NCBI GenBank assembly: GCA_030440445.1
Contig: CP098528.1
Span: 744,001 to 808,000 of the forward strand
DNA from: Halomonas sp. KG2
GTDB taxonomy: Bacteria > Pseudomonadota > Gammaproteobacteria > Pseudomonadales > Halomonadaceae
Reading direction: 5' to 3'
Length of the DNA stretch: 64,000 nucleotides
The first letter of the stretch is position 1. The number at the start of each line of letters is the position of its first letter. This document shows, one piece after another, positions 8,281-16,458 of the stretch. A program made the position numbers and the translations under genes. The notes below the pieces were generated by a model, which saw only the letters and a list, made by a program, of their open reading frames with translations, ran no database searches and was not told the origin of the DNA.

Positions 8281-9837
8281 TTAGCGATCTAGCCAAGCAT
8301 CTTTAAAGCCGTCGTTGACACCCACGCCGGAAGTGACGAGGTTCTGCACATCACAGCGGTACAGGGTCGGGAAGCCCAGTTCCATCAGCCAGCCAACGGG
8401 CACATCTTCGTGCAGGATTTCCTGAACTTCACTGTAAAGCGCTTCGCGCTCTTCGTCGGGGAAAGCCGTGGCGGCCTCGTTGAATAGCTCGTCGACACGC
8501 TCGTTTTCGTAGCCTTCGACGTTATTCCAGGGCGAGCCTTTGGCAATATTGTCGGACAGGTAGGTGCGTGAAATACCCAGTGCCGGGTCGCCGTACTGGT
8601 ATAGGTAGGTAAAGGCGAGGTCGTAATCCCAATCGCCCAGGCGCTGGTTCCAGCCGCCCACGTCGGTGGCTTGGGTGCTTACGTTAATGCCCACTTCACG
8701 CAGATTCTGTTGTACGGCCTCAGCCCAACGGGTCCACGTTTCACCGTAAGGAAGCGGCAGAATAGTGATCTCTTCACCGTCGTAACCCATTTCTGCCAAC
8801 AGTTCACGAGCGCGCTCTGGGTTGTGATCGTAGGGTTCTAAACCGTCATGTTGGAAACGCGCGTTGGAGCCAAAGGCTGAGAGCGGCACATTGCCTAAGC
8901 CATTCCACAGCACATCTTTGGCAAACTCGCGATCCATGGCATACATCACTGCTTGGCGGAAGCGTTTGTCGGCGGTGGGGCCTTCACGGTTGTTCATCCA
9001 CAGCATGGCGAAGGGGCTGAAGTATTCGTGGCCTTCTTCTGTCATACAGACGTTATCCATGGCAGATAGGCGCGGGATATCGAAGTTCTCAACGGTGCCG
9101 CTGGGCAGTACATCGATGGTGCCGTTCTCGAAGGCAACTGCACGGGAGCCACCGTCTGGGATGATGTGCCAGTTGACGCCATCCAGATAGGGGAGCCCGT
9201 CTTCGTAGTAGTCATCGTTTTTAACCAGCTCGATCACGGTGCCGCGTTCCCAATTAGCAAACTTGAAAGGGCCTGTGCCAATCGGATGGTCGTTGTGTTC
9301 GTTGTTGCGGAAGTCGGTGCCCGCATACAGGTGCTCAGGCACCATGGTGAAGGTGCCTGCCTCAAAGGAGATCAGGAATGGGCCGAAGGGGTCGGTTAAG
9401 GTAAATACCACCGTGTGGTCATCCGTTGCTTCGATGCTTTCCACATGTTGTAAAACGGCCCGCGCACTGGGGTTCAGTTCGCGGTGGAAAACATCGGCAG
9501 AAAATACCACGTCGTCAGCGGTGAAGGGTTCGCCGTCGTGCCAGGTAACATCTTCCCTAAGGTGGAAAGTATAGGTGCGGCCATCGTCGCTGACGTCCCA
9601 TGACTCAGCCAACTGTGGCATGGGTTCCAGATCCGTGGTGTAGCGCAGCAACCCTTCATAGATATTGCCTGCCACGGTGCGTGTAGGCGCGTTTTGCACC
9701 ATTCCCAGCACTAAGCCTGGCGGTTCTGGTTGAATAATAGTGTTAACCGTACCCCCTTGTTTCGGGTCGTCTGCCAGGGCAGCCGACGAAAAAGCGAGTG
9801 CTGCAGCGGAAATTGCCAAAGCCAAAGGTGTTCTCAT
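8281..9837 (-). CDS. ABC transporter substrate-binding protein, family 5 (peptide/opine/nickel type)
   Basis: 518 residues. A Sec signal peptide of about 22 residues (hydrophobic run LALAISAAALAFSSA, cleavage ALA|DD) exports it to the periplasm. The mature protein carries the SBP_bac_5 pattern: GGTVNTIIQPEPPGL near the start, YEGLLRYTTDLEPMPQLAESW, then DVTWHDGEPFTADDVVFS and IGTGPFKF. It delivers an oligopeptide or similar ligand to the permeases. The mature protein is rich in Asp and Glu, typical of exported proteins in halophiles. First gene of a six-gene operon divergent from a GntR regulator. The ligand is not predictable. Co-encoded hydroxyacid dehydrogenase and aminotransferase suggest a small amino-acid-derived compound rather than general peptides. 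Confidence 0.92.
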   Translation of the reverse strand: MRTPLALAISAAALAFSSAALADDPKQGGTVNTIIQPEPPGLVLGMVQNAPTRTVAGNIYEGLLRYTTDLEPMPQLAESWDVSDDGRTYTFHLREDVTWHDGEPFTADDVVFSADVFHRELNPSARAVLQHVESIEATDDHTVVFTLTDPFGPFLISFEAGTFTMVPEHLYAGTDFRNNEHNDHPIGTGPFKFANWERGTVIELVKNDDYYEDGLPYLDGVNWHIIPDGGSRAVAFENGTIDVLPSGTVENFDIPRLSAMDNVCMTEEGHEYFSPFAMLWMNNREGPTADKRFRQAVMYAMDREFAKDVLWNGLGNVPLSAFGSNARFQHDGLEPYDHNPERARELLAEMGYDGEEITILPLPYGETWTRWAEAVQQNLREVGINVSTQATDVGGWNQRLGDWDYDLAFTYLYQYGDPALGISRTYLSDNIAKGSPWNNVEGYENERVDELFNEAATAFPDEEREALYSEVQEILHEDVPVGWLMELGFPTLYRCDVQNLVTSGVGVNDGFKDAWLDR

Positions 9838-10000
9838 TTTGTTTCTGCTCCTCGGTTACTAGGCCAAAGCCTGTCACGTAATGGATTTACGTTATTGTTA
9901 GGCGAGCGAGGCGTGATACAAAACAGCCCAGTTGTTGTTATGGATTTTGGTTATAGATCGTTATATGAGGCCTTTTTGAACATAGCATTGGTTTGTAAAA

Positions 10001-10031
10001 CTGTCGACAGTCGTCAATCGGCCGTCGACAG
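10001..10031. promoter_or_regulatory. Candidate GntR operator pair (two GTCGAC palindromes)
   Basis: CTGTCGACAG (10001-10010, a perfect 10-bp palindrome) and CGTCGACAG (10023-10031) share the core GTCGACAG. Their centres are 21 bp apart, i.e. two helical turns on the same face. They lie in the 248-bp divergent region between the ABC binding-protein gene and the FCD-GntR gene, about 60-85 bp upstream of the regulator start. The function as operator is inferred. Confidence 0.5.
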
Positions 10032-10085
10032 AATACTTTTTTGCGTCATACTAAAAGTACGTAATACCTAATAAGAGTAAACTCT

Positions 10086-10760
10086 ATGGCCTCTTCCCCA
10101 GTGGCTCCTGGCGGCTTTATTCAACAGCAAAACCTTGTTGAGCAGGTGGCCGACTATTTGACGCAAGCGATTATCCAGCAACATTTTTTGCCTGGAGAGC
10201 GGCTTTCAGAAGTGCAGCTTTCCCGGGATTTAGGCGTCAGCCGCGCGCCGGTTCGCGAAGCTGCTCGCTTATTGGAAAGTCGTGGGCTTTTAATCTCAAA
10301 ACCAAGACGCGGTTTTTTTGTTAGGGCGTTGAATGCCGTTGAATTAGAGGATGTCTTCGATTTGCGGCTATGTCTTGAGCGCCATGCTATCCAGCGCTTA
10401 TCGGAGCGCTACAGCAGCGACGCTGAGCGCGCGCTAAAACAGCAGGTAGAGATTTTGTGCGACGCGGCAGTCAGCAATGATGGAACACGCCGTATTGAGG
10501 AGGATCTGCAGTTTCACCGCTTAATGATTCATCACGCGGGTAATGAGCGGCTGCTGCGGGCATTTGATGGCTTAACCCACGAACTTCGCCTGTGCATTAC
10601 GCTGATCACCAAAACCCACGAAGCCCCCGACACCATTGCCACCAGTCACTTTAAGCTGCTGGATGCATTAGGTAGCGGCAGTTCCGAGGCTTGCCGTGAG
10701 GCCATTGACTACCATATAGGCGTTGCTAGGGATTTTGTGGTCAACGGCGTGGGGGAGTGA
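10086..10760 (+). CDS. GntR-family transcriptional regulator, FadR/FCD subfamily
   Basis: 224 residues. The N-terminal winged helix (about 15-80) shows GERLSEVQLSRDLGVSRAPVREAARLLESRGLL, the standard GntR recognition region. The C-terminal all-helical FCD ligand domain (about 88-215) has the metal-binding pattern: Asp in FDLRLCLE, His in EEDLQFHRLM, and later His residues (SHFKLLDAL, DYHIGVARDF). It probably senses an organic acid and controls the divergent ABC-transporter/dehydrogenase operon, with the GTCGAC pair between them as likely operator. Start as given; weak upstream AAGAGTAAACTCT may serve ribosome binding. Confidence 0.9.
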   Translation: MASSPVAPGGFIQQQNLVEQVADYLTQAIIQQHFLPGERLSEVQLSRDLGVSRAPVREAARLLESRGLLISKPRRGFFVRALNAVELEDVFDLRLCLERHAIQRLSERYSSDAERALKQQVEILCDAAVSNDGTRRIEEDLQFHRLMIHHAGNERLLRAFDGLTHELRLCITLITKTHEAPDTIATSHFKLLDALGSGSSEACREAIDYHIGVARDFVVNGVGE

Positions 10761-10940
10761 CCAAGACAGTGACTAAGAGGGCGAATGAAAGAGAGCTAGG
10801 ACGAAATGCAGATGGGCCAGCAGCCGATCACAATGTGCACTGCCATTAGATAAATCAATAGTTCACACCTGAACAGATGTCGCCTTGCTCCAGGTCTGGC
10901 AAGATAGCGTTTTCGGACGTTTGACGACCAAGGACACGGC
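10761..10940 (+). promoter_or_regulatory. Leader region of the SMC/Toprim operon with a small dyad
   Basis: No gene in these 180 bases. GTTCA-CACC-TGAAC (10861-10874) is a perfect short inverted repeat about 67 bases upstream of the SMC ATG. AT-rich TAGATAAATCAATAG just before it could hold a -10 element. The ribosome site for the SMC gene is AAGGA at about 10930. A regulatory role for the dyad is inference. Confidence 0.35.
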
Positions 10941-13900
10941 ATGGCGCATTTGCTACGCATCGTTATGATTCACGGCCACTTGTCGGGGGTGGTTGAACTC
11001 AATGTGGATGGCCACACCAATATTTGCGGCACCAACGCGTCAGGCAAAACCACGCTTCAGCGGTTAGTGCCGGTGTTTTACGGTGAGCTGCCCAATAAGG
11101 TGGTGCCGAAAACCCGCATGAAGTTTGATGCCTTCTACTTGCCCACTCGTCAAAGCTATCTCGTTTACGAATACCGCCGCGAAGCAGGCAATGTTTGCCA
11201 AGTAGTACTGACGCGCAAGCAAGAAGGCGGCGTGGAATACCGTTTTGTCGGTGCCCCTTATCGGCCAGAAGACTATCTGATCGAAACTGAAAAAGGCCCC
11301 TTGGCGCTGGAGTACCCGCAGTGGTCTAGCGGACTGCGCCGCAGCGGGATTGCTGTCTCTTCCAAATTGGGAGCCACCTCCGAGTTTCGCTCGGTGATTC
11401 AAAACGATTTTACCCAGTTGCACGGTAATAGCCGCGATGGATTAAAGCTGCGCCAAATTGCAGCGCAGTTTAGTTTGGTTAACCCTGAACGGCGTATCCG
11501 TCATATCGAAAAACTGGTGTCTGCTGTGCATGCGAAAGAGGGCAAGATGGACACCCTCAAAACCATGCTGGCGGCAATTTTCGAAGAGGATGGCGTCGAG
11601 CTGCCGGTCACCCGCATTCGCAGTGCCAAAGCGCGGGAGTGGATTGCCCAGATGCGCCAGTCCATGCGCCTGGAGCCGCTGCAAGCCTCGCTGACTAAGC
11701 TTGGCGGTATCGACCGCGAATTGGCCCAGTTAGAGACCACGCTTTGGCAGTTGAAACCCCAGCTAAGCGCCGACCATCAGCAGGCAGAGCAGCGCATTGC
11801 GGACCTGGATGGTGAGTTAAACCGCCACCAGCGCGAGTTCCAACAGCGTGAAAATGCCTACACCCAGCAGCGCGATGAGCTGAACGACCGCCACAGTGAA
11901 GTCGCAAGCGACTTGCAGCACACGCAGCGCCGCCTAAATGATCTGCAAACCCAGTTTGAGCACTACGCCGATGCCGACATGACTGGCCTGGAGCGAGACA
12001 TCAACGCCTTGCCCCAGTGGCGTGAACAGCGTGATCAGCTTCAGAAGCATCTGCAGGTCATGCAAGACGCGGTAAAAGAGAGCCAGGCGCGCTTAGATGG
12101 CCGGTTACGCGAGCTTTCCGAAGCACTTGCCCGCCAAACCCAAGAAAACCAGGAGTTGATAGATGCCCTGGTCGAGGAAAAAGCCCAACGCCGAGAGCAG
12201 CAATGGCAAGCCGAACAGCAGCATAACGAGCGCTATCAGCAAGAGCGCCAACGGCTAGAGGGTGAGTATCAAGCGCAGTTAGAGCTGGGTGTTGAGCAGC
12301 TTGCCGAATTAAAAGCGCAGCTGGCAATGCCCACCCAAACCGTTGAAGAGGCTCAAGAAGCCGAGCTTGCCCAAGCGCGTTTAGACCAAACACAGCAGGA
12401 ACGCAGCGCCGCTGCGGCCACGTTGGAAGCTCTACGCCGCGAGCTTGAAAGCCACAAACGTGAACGCGATGCCGCCGAGCAGCAGTTGGTGCAGTGTCGT
12501 CAGCAGCGTGAGCGAGCTGAACAACACTGCTATGCGCTCTATCAACAGCGCGACCCCGAACAGGGCAGCTTGCGCCACTTCTTGCGCTACCACCGTCCTG
12601 GTTGGGAGCAGCAACTCGGCAAGGTCATTGCCCCAGAACTGCTTGAACGTCGAGATCTCGCCCCGCAGCTTGCTGAAGACGCCAGCGATGACCTGTTCGG
12701 GCTAGCGCTGGACCTAAGCGCTATTGCGCTGCCGGATTACGCTCAAGACGAAGCCAGTTTGCTGGCGGCGATTGAAGAGGCGAATGGCGCTAAACAGCGC
12801 GCCCAAACGGAATGTGTCGCTGCCGAAAAAGCCCTAAAGCAGCACAACGAACGGGTTCAGCAGGCTGATGAGGCGCAAGATCAGGCGCGCATGGGGTATC
12901 AGCGGGCCGAACAGGAAGTGGAGTATGCCCTTGAGGCTCGCCGCCAGCAGCAAGAGCGCCATACCAAGCGTCAGCAGGCTCGCCGAGCCGAGCACCAAGC
13001 GGCGTTGACTCGCCAAGAGCAGGCTCAGGCCGAACTGCGCGAAGAGAAACGCCAGGCGCTTGACGAGCTTGCTGAGACGCATCAAGGCCAGTTGCTGGAG
13101 TTAAAAGCCGACGCGCAAAGCCAGCTGGATAGCCTGGATGCGCAGCTACGCCAGTACAAGCAGCAGCTCAACGACGCCAACGCTGAGCATCAGCGCCAGC
13201 GTAGTGAGCTGGAAGCCGCCTTCAGCCAGGAGCTTGCCGAGCAGGGCGTGGACCCCGCGCAGCTTCAGGAAACGAAGAAACGCTTAGAGCAGCAGAGTGA
13301 ACGCATTCGTAAAATCGCCGCTCGCCAGGAAGAACTCACCGAGTACCAACGCTTTATGCGCGTGGAGTGGAGCCAGCACAAGCCCCAGCTGGTGGCGCAG
13401 GAAGCAGAACTTGTTCAGCTTGATCAACAGTTGAAGCGCGAAAAAGCGCGCCTCAAGAACGACTTCCATAGCGCACGTGAAGCGCATCAAACGGCGGTTA
13501 ATGAACTAAAAATTCAGCGCGCAAATGCCCACGGCAGTGTAGAAGCCCTAAAGCCTTTACTGACCCAGTTGGAAAGCTTGGACATCGTTGCAGAGGGTGC
13601 GCCCTTAGCGAATGCCGTGGGTGACATGGAGGAGCGCATTGAGCGTGCTCGCCAAGCGTTAACCAGCCGCCATCAGCAGCTTGAACAGCTGCGCCGAGGC
13701 TGCCTGGAGGTAGAAAGCCAGCTGATTAAAGATGCCAGCAGCGGCTTTGCCGATGCACTGCAAAGCGAACGTGAGAAACTGCCAAACGACAGCCCACGAC
13801 TGGTGTTGCCGCTGCTGCGCGACATGCTAAAACTATTGGAAGATCAACAGCAGCAGCTGATTCAGGAAGGGCGCAATTTAAGCGATGATCTGGATAAATT

Positions 13901-14606
13901 CTTTATTGTCTTCCGAGATTTAAATCGCCGTATCAGTGCGCAAAGTCGTCGGCTTTCCGACGAAGTGGCGGATGACCTGCGTTTAGAAGGTATCAGCAAA
14001 GCGGAAGTGCGCATTCAATCGACGATTGATGAACTAGGCTTCTGGGAGCCTTTAAAGCTGTTCGCCCAGCGTTATAAAGCGTGGCGGGAATCTGGCCAGA
14101 TGCTGCCCAGCGACGATTATCTTAATGCACTGGCCGATGTGGTCGATTTGCTGCGCAGCGACCAGCAGTACAGTTTCGAAAGCCTGCTGCGCCTTGAACT
14201 GCACCTAAACGAAGGCGGCACTGACCTGGTGATCAAAAACGACCGCCAGTTGTTGGAGTCTTCCAGCCATGGCATGGCCTACCTGATTTTGTGTAAGTTC
14301 CTGCTAGCGTTTACGCGGCTGCTGCGGGGGGATGCGCAAATCGCTATCCATTGGCCGATTGATGAAATTGGCACGCTGGCCTATCACAATGTCGAAAAGT
14401 TGTTCGACGCTTGTGACAGCAACCGTATCCACATTGTGGGGGCTTTCCCCAACCCAGAATCGGATGTGCTGCTGCTGTTTGCTAATCGCTACCTGATTGA
14501 GCGGGACCCTAACCAGCCCAACCAGCGCCTGCTAAAACGTATTGAGCCGCGCCTTAGCCCGCTTGCGCAGCGGATCAAGGAGCGTCAGCAAGAGGTGACC
14601 GCATGA
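10941..14606 (+). CDS. mksB: SMC-like condensin ATPase, MksB/JetC type
   Basis: 1221 residues with the MukB/MksB layout. An N-terminal ATPase half has Walker A GTNASGKTT at 30-38. Next come about 700 residues of Gln/Glu/Arg-rich coiled coil (roughly 265-970), with a hinge-like interruption near 540-600 (RHFLRYHRPGWEQQLG onward). The C-terminal half has a signature-like SSSHGMAYL (about 1107-1115) and Walker B IAIHWPIDEIG with D1141 and E1142. WPIDEIGTLA before an N-x-x-K-L-F stretch is the MukB/MksB-type variant rather than classical SMC. It should dimerise, bind the E and F subunits and move along or extrude DNA. Chromosome-organising MksB and the anti-plasmid Wadjet JetC belong here. First gene of a four-gene operon. 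Confidence 0.85.
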   Translation: MAHLLRIVMIHGHLSGVVELNVDGHTNICGTNASGKTTLQRLVPVFYGELPNKVVPKTRMKFDAFYLPTRQSYLVYEYRREAGNVCQVVLTRKQEGGVEYRFVGAPYRPEDYLIETEKGPLALEYPQWSSGLRRSGIAVSSKLGATSEFRSVIQNDFTQLHGNSRDGLKLRQIAAQFSLVNPERRIRHIEKLVSAVHAKEGKMDTLKTMLAAIFEEDGVELPVTRIRSAKAREWIAQMRQSMRLEPLQASLTKLGGIDRELAQLETTLWQLKPQLSADHQQAEQRIADLDGELNRHQREFQQRENAYTQQRDELNDRHSEVASDLQHTQRRLNDLQTQFEHYADADMTGLERDINALPQWREQRDQLQKHLQVMQDAVKESQARLDGRLRELSEALARQTQENQELIDALVEEKAQRREQQWQAEQQHNERYQQERQRLEGEYQAQLELGVEQLAELKAQLAMPTQTVEEAQEAELAQARLDQTQQERSAAAATLEALRRELESHKRERDAAEQQLVQCRQQRERAEQHCYALYQQRDPEQGSLRHFLRYHRPGWEQQLGKVIAPELLERRDLAPQLAEDASDDLFGLALDLSAIALPDYAQDEASLLAAIEEANGAKQRAQTECVAAEKALKQHNERVQQADEAQDQARMGYQRAEQEVEYALEARRQQQERHTKRQQARRAEHQAALTRQEQAQAELREEKRQALDELAETHQGQLLELKADAQSQLDSLDAQLRQYKQQLNDANAEHQRQRSELEAAFSQELAEQGVDPAQLQETKKRLEQQSERIRKIAARQEELTEYQRFMRVEWSQHKPQLVAQEAELVQLDQQLKREKARLKNDFHSAREAHQTAVNELKIQRANAHGSVEALKPLLTQLESLDIVAEGAPLANAVGDMEERIERARQALTSRHQQLEQLRRGCLEVESQLIKDASSGFADALQSEREKLPNDSPRLVLPLLRDMLKLLEDQQQQLIQEGRNLSDDLDKFFIVFRDLNRRISAQSRRLSDEVADDLRLEGISKAEVRIQSTIDELGFWEPLKLFAQRYKAWRESGQMLPSDDYLNALADVVDLLRSDQQYSFESLLRLELHLNEGGTDLVIKNDRQLLESSSHGMAYLILCKFLLAFTRLLRGDAQIAIHWPIDEIGTLAYHNVEKLFDACDSNRIHIVGAFPNPESDVLLLFANRYLIERDPNQPNQRLLKRIEPRLSPLAQRIKERQQEVTA

Positions 14607-15232
14607 TCGAACACGGCCCGCTACTGGAACGCTTGCTGGCTGGCGAGTTTGTCTGCGCCGTCAGTGATGACAACGCCTTCCGCCACCTGGCAAATGAAGA
14701 GACCCGCGACGCGATTGATGACTACCTGCGCCCGCTCAACCGCAGGCTGGCGAGCAATGATGAAGGCAGTGTCTACTTTTTAGCTTGGCGACAGCTGAAC
14801 GAAGCCGCTCGGGAGCAGCTATCGCGCCAGCTGAGTGACACGGTCAACAGCCTGTTGCCGCTGCTGGAATGGCTGCAGCTGGTTCAAGAGGCGCTAGGCC
14901 GCGACACCTTGGCGGCCCCAGGCGACGTGCTCAAACCTGCCGAGTTCAGCGCTAAGTGCGAAGACAACCAAAGCCTGCGTGAGCGTTTGGAACGGCTAGC
15001 CACAGACAGCTTCTTTGGTTCCCAGAGCGACCAGTTGGATGCCCAAGTAAAGCAGCTATTCAAGCGCTTGAAAGAGCATGGCTACTTGCTTCAGCCCCAC
15101 ACTGAGCGTCAGGTGTTTGTGGTCACCGGTAAAATTGATTACCTAATCGAGGTGGTGCGCTTTATCCGCGATGAGGAAAACTTGCCCATCGATGCGGAGC
15201 GGGAAGAGGGTGCCCAGGAGGCGCTGCTGTGA
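14603..15232 (+). CDS. mksE: MksE/JetB-like condensin accessory subunit
   Basis: 209 residues, acidic. Its assignment rests mainly on position, size and pattern: MksE/JetB proteins are about 200-residue tandem winged-helix (KITE) subunits encoded beside the SMC-like ATPase. Here the N-terminal part (LLERLLAGEFVCAVSDDNAFRHLAN) is followed by a helical middle and a C-terminal winged-helix-like stretch (KQLFKRLKEHGYLLQ, then RQVFVVTGKIDYLIEVVRFI). It overlaps the ATPase gene by 4 bases and the next gene by 4 bases. It would bridge the kleisin-like F subunit. Direct similarity to known MksE is weak by eye. Confidence 0.68.
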   Translation: MIEHGPLLERLLAGEFVCAVSDDNAFRHLANEETRDAIDDYLRPLNRRLASNDEGSVYFLAWRQLNEAAREQLSRQLSDTVNSLLPLLEWLQLVQEALGRDTLAAPGDVLKPAEFSAKCEDNQSLRERLERLATDSFFGSQSDQLDAQVKQLFKRLKEHGYLLQPHTERQVFVVTGKIDYLIEVVRFIRDEENLPIDAEREEGAQEALL

Positions 15233-16458
15233 GCGAACTGGAAAGCCGCCTGCTAAAAACCGGCGCTGAACGGCTGGCGCTGTTGGGCAAGCATGCCGAA
15301 CGGCTGATGCAGGGCTACACTCGCGATGACGTGCCGTTAGACGGACTCAACGACAGCGCGCTGCGCAAGCTGTTGGCCGCTCGGGTGTTATGGCGGCCCG
15401 ACGAGCAGAGCGGCGTAAAGCTCGCCCCCAAGGTGCGCGAACTGATTGCTGAAATGCTCGCCGATGAAACCCGCCGCCATGTAAATGCCGATGTTGCCGA
15501 AACCCTTGAGTTAGTACGTTCGTTGGTGCACAGCTACCGGGAAGCCCGCAGCCTAGGTGAACATTGGCGGCAGGAGCAGCAGTTGCTGCGCCTGCGCCAG
15601 GAAGTCGACGATCTGAACGGCCGCTTTGCCGATGCCATTGATAGTCTCTGGCAGCGACTCAACAGCGATTTCGGCTTTGTTAGCCAGTTGAGCGATAAGA
15701 TCCGCGAAAACGACCGCGCCCAGAAGCAGATTGTTAGGTTGCTGGATGGCCTAGCACTGATCGACTTCGACGAGCTGATTGCGTTAGTAGGCAGCGATGG
15801 CAGCCTGCGCAAGCTACTCATCAGCCAGCTACAGCAGCGCTTAAGCCACCATTACACCAGCCTGCGGGAAGTGCAACGGCGGTTAATTGAGCTAATGGCA
15901 CGCTTTCGCAAACAGCAGGCACGCAGCCGCCTGATCAGCGGCATGGTCGCGCTTATGCGCGAACATCCAGGCTTTGTGCCGAGTAATTACGCCAAACGCA
16001 GCGACGTACCAGCGTTGTTCAATCACGCTGCGCCATTAAATGCCGCCGCTGCGCCAGCGCTAGATCGCGCGCTGGAAAGTCGCGTGCTGGCAGAACTGCT
16101 GCATGAATTGCCAACCCCGCGCCATGCCACGCAAACCGTTGAGTCGGCAGTGCCTGCGCTCACACCGGAAGATAACCTTGCCGCTGCGCGCCAGCAGGCG
16201 CTTAAACAAGATGTCGAACGCTTTTACCTCGCGGTGTTAGACCAGCCCTCCGCCGAGCCAATCAGCGCCCTCGCTTATCTGTATGACAGCCAGCTCGATT
16301 GGCCCGATGAAATTTGGCTGTTTCAGGTTATCTCCGAATACCAGGGCTTGCCGCGTAGCGAGCAACAGGCGTTTCGCCTACATCAAGACGAATCACCAGC
16401 CAGCCCATTTAATGATCTGCGCCTGATTCATGACGTTGCACTGGCGGTGGCAGTATGA
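15229..16458 (+). CDS. mksF: MksF/JetA-like kleisin-type subunit
   Basis: 409 residues, mostly helical with long charged helices (LGEHWRQEQQLLRLRQEVDDL; SLREVQRRLIELMARFRKQQ). A winged-helix-like N-terminus (LNDSALRKLLAARVLWRPDE) precedes the helical neck. The size matches the MksF/JetA kleisin subunit of Muk-like condensins. In these complexes F links the ATPase heads and carries E. Coupled by 4-base overlaps on both sides. The middle Ala-rich segment (NHAAPLNAAAAPALDRA, about 265-281) is a probable linker. The function is inferred from operon context more than from motifs. Confidence 0.68.
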   Translation: MSELESRLLKTGAERLALLGKHAERLMQGYTRDDVPLDGLNDSALRKLLAARVLWRPDEQSGVKLAPKVRELIAEMLADETRRHVNADVAETLELVRSLVHSYREARSLGEHWRQEQQLLRLRQEVDDLNGRFADAIDSLWQRLNSDFGFVSQLSDKIRENDRAQKQIVRLLDGLALIDFDELIALVGSDGSLRKLLISQLQQRLSHHYTSLREVQRRLIELMARFRKQQARSRLISGMVALMREHPGFVPSNYAKRSDVPALFNHAAPLNAAAAPALDRALESRVLAELLHELPTPRHATQTVESAVPALTPEDNLAAARQQALKQDVERFYLAVLDQPSAEPISALAYLYDSQLDWPDEIWLFQVISEYQGLPRSEQQAFRLHQDESPASPFNDLRLIHDVALAVAV

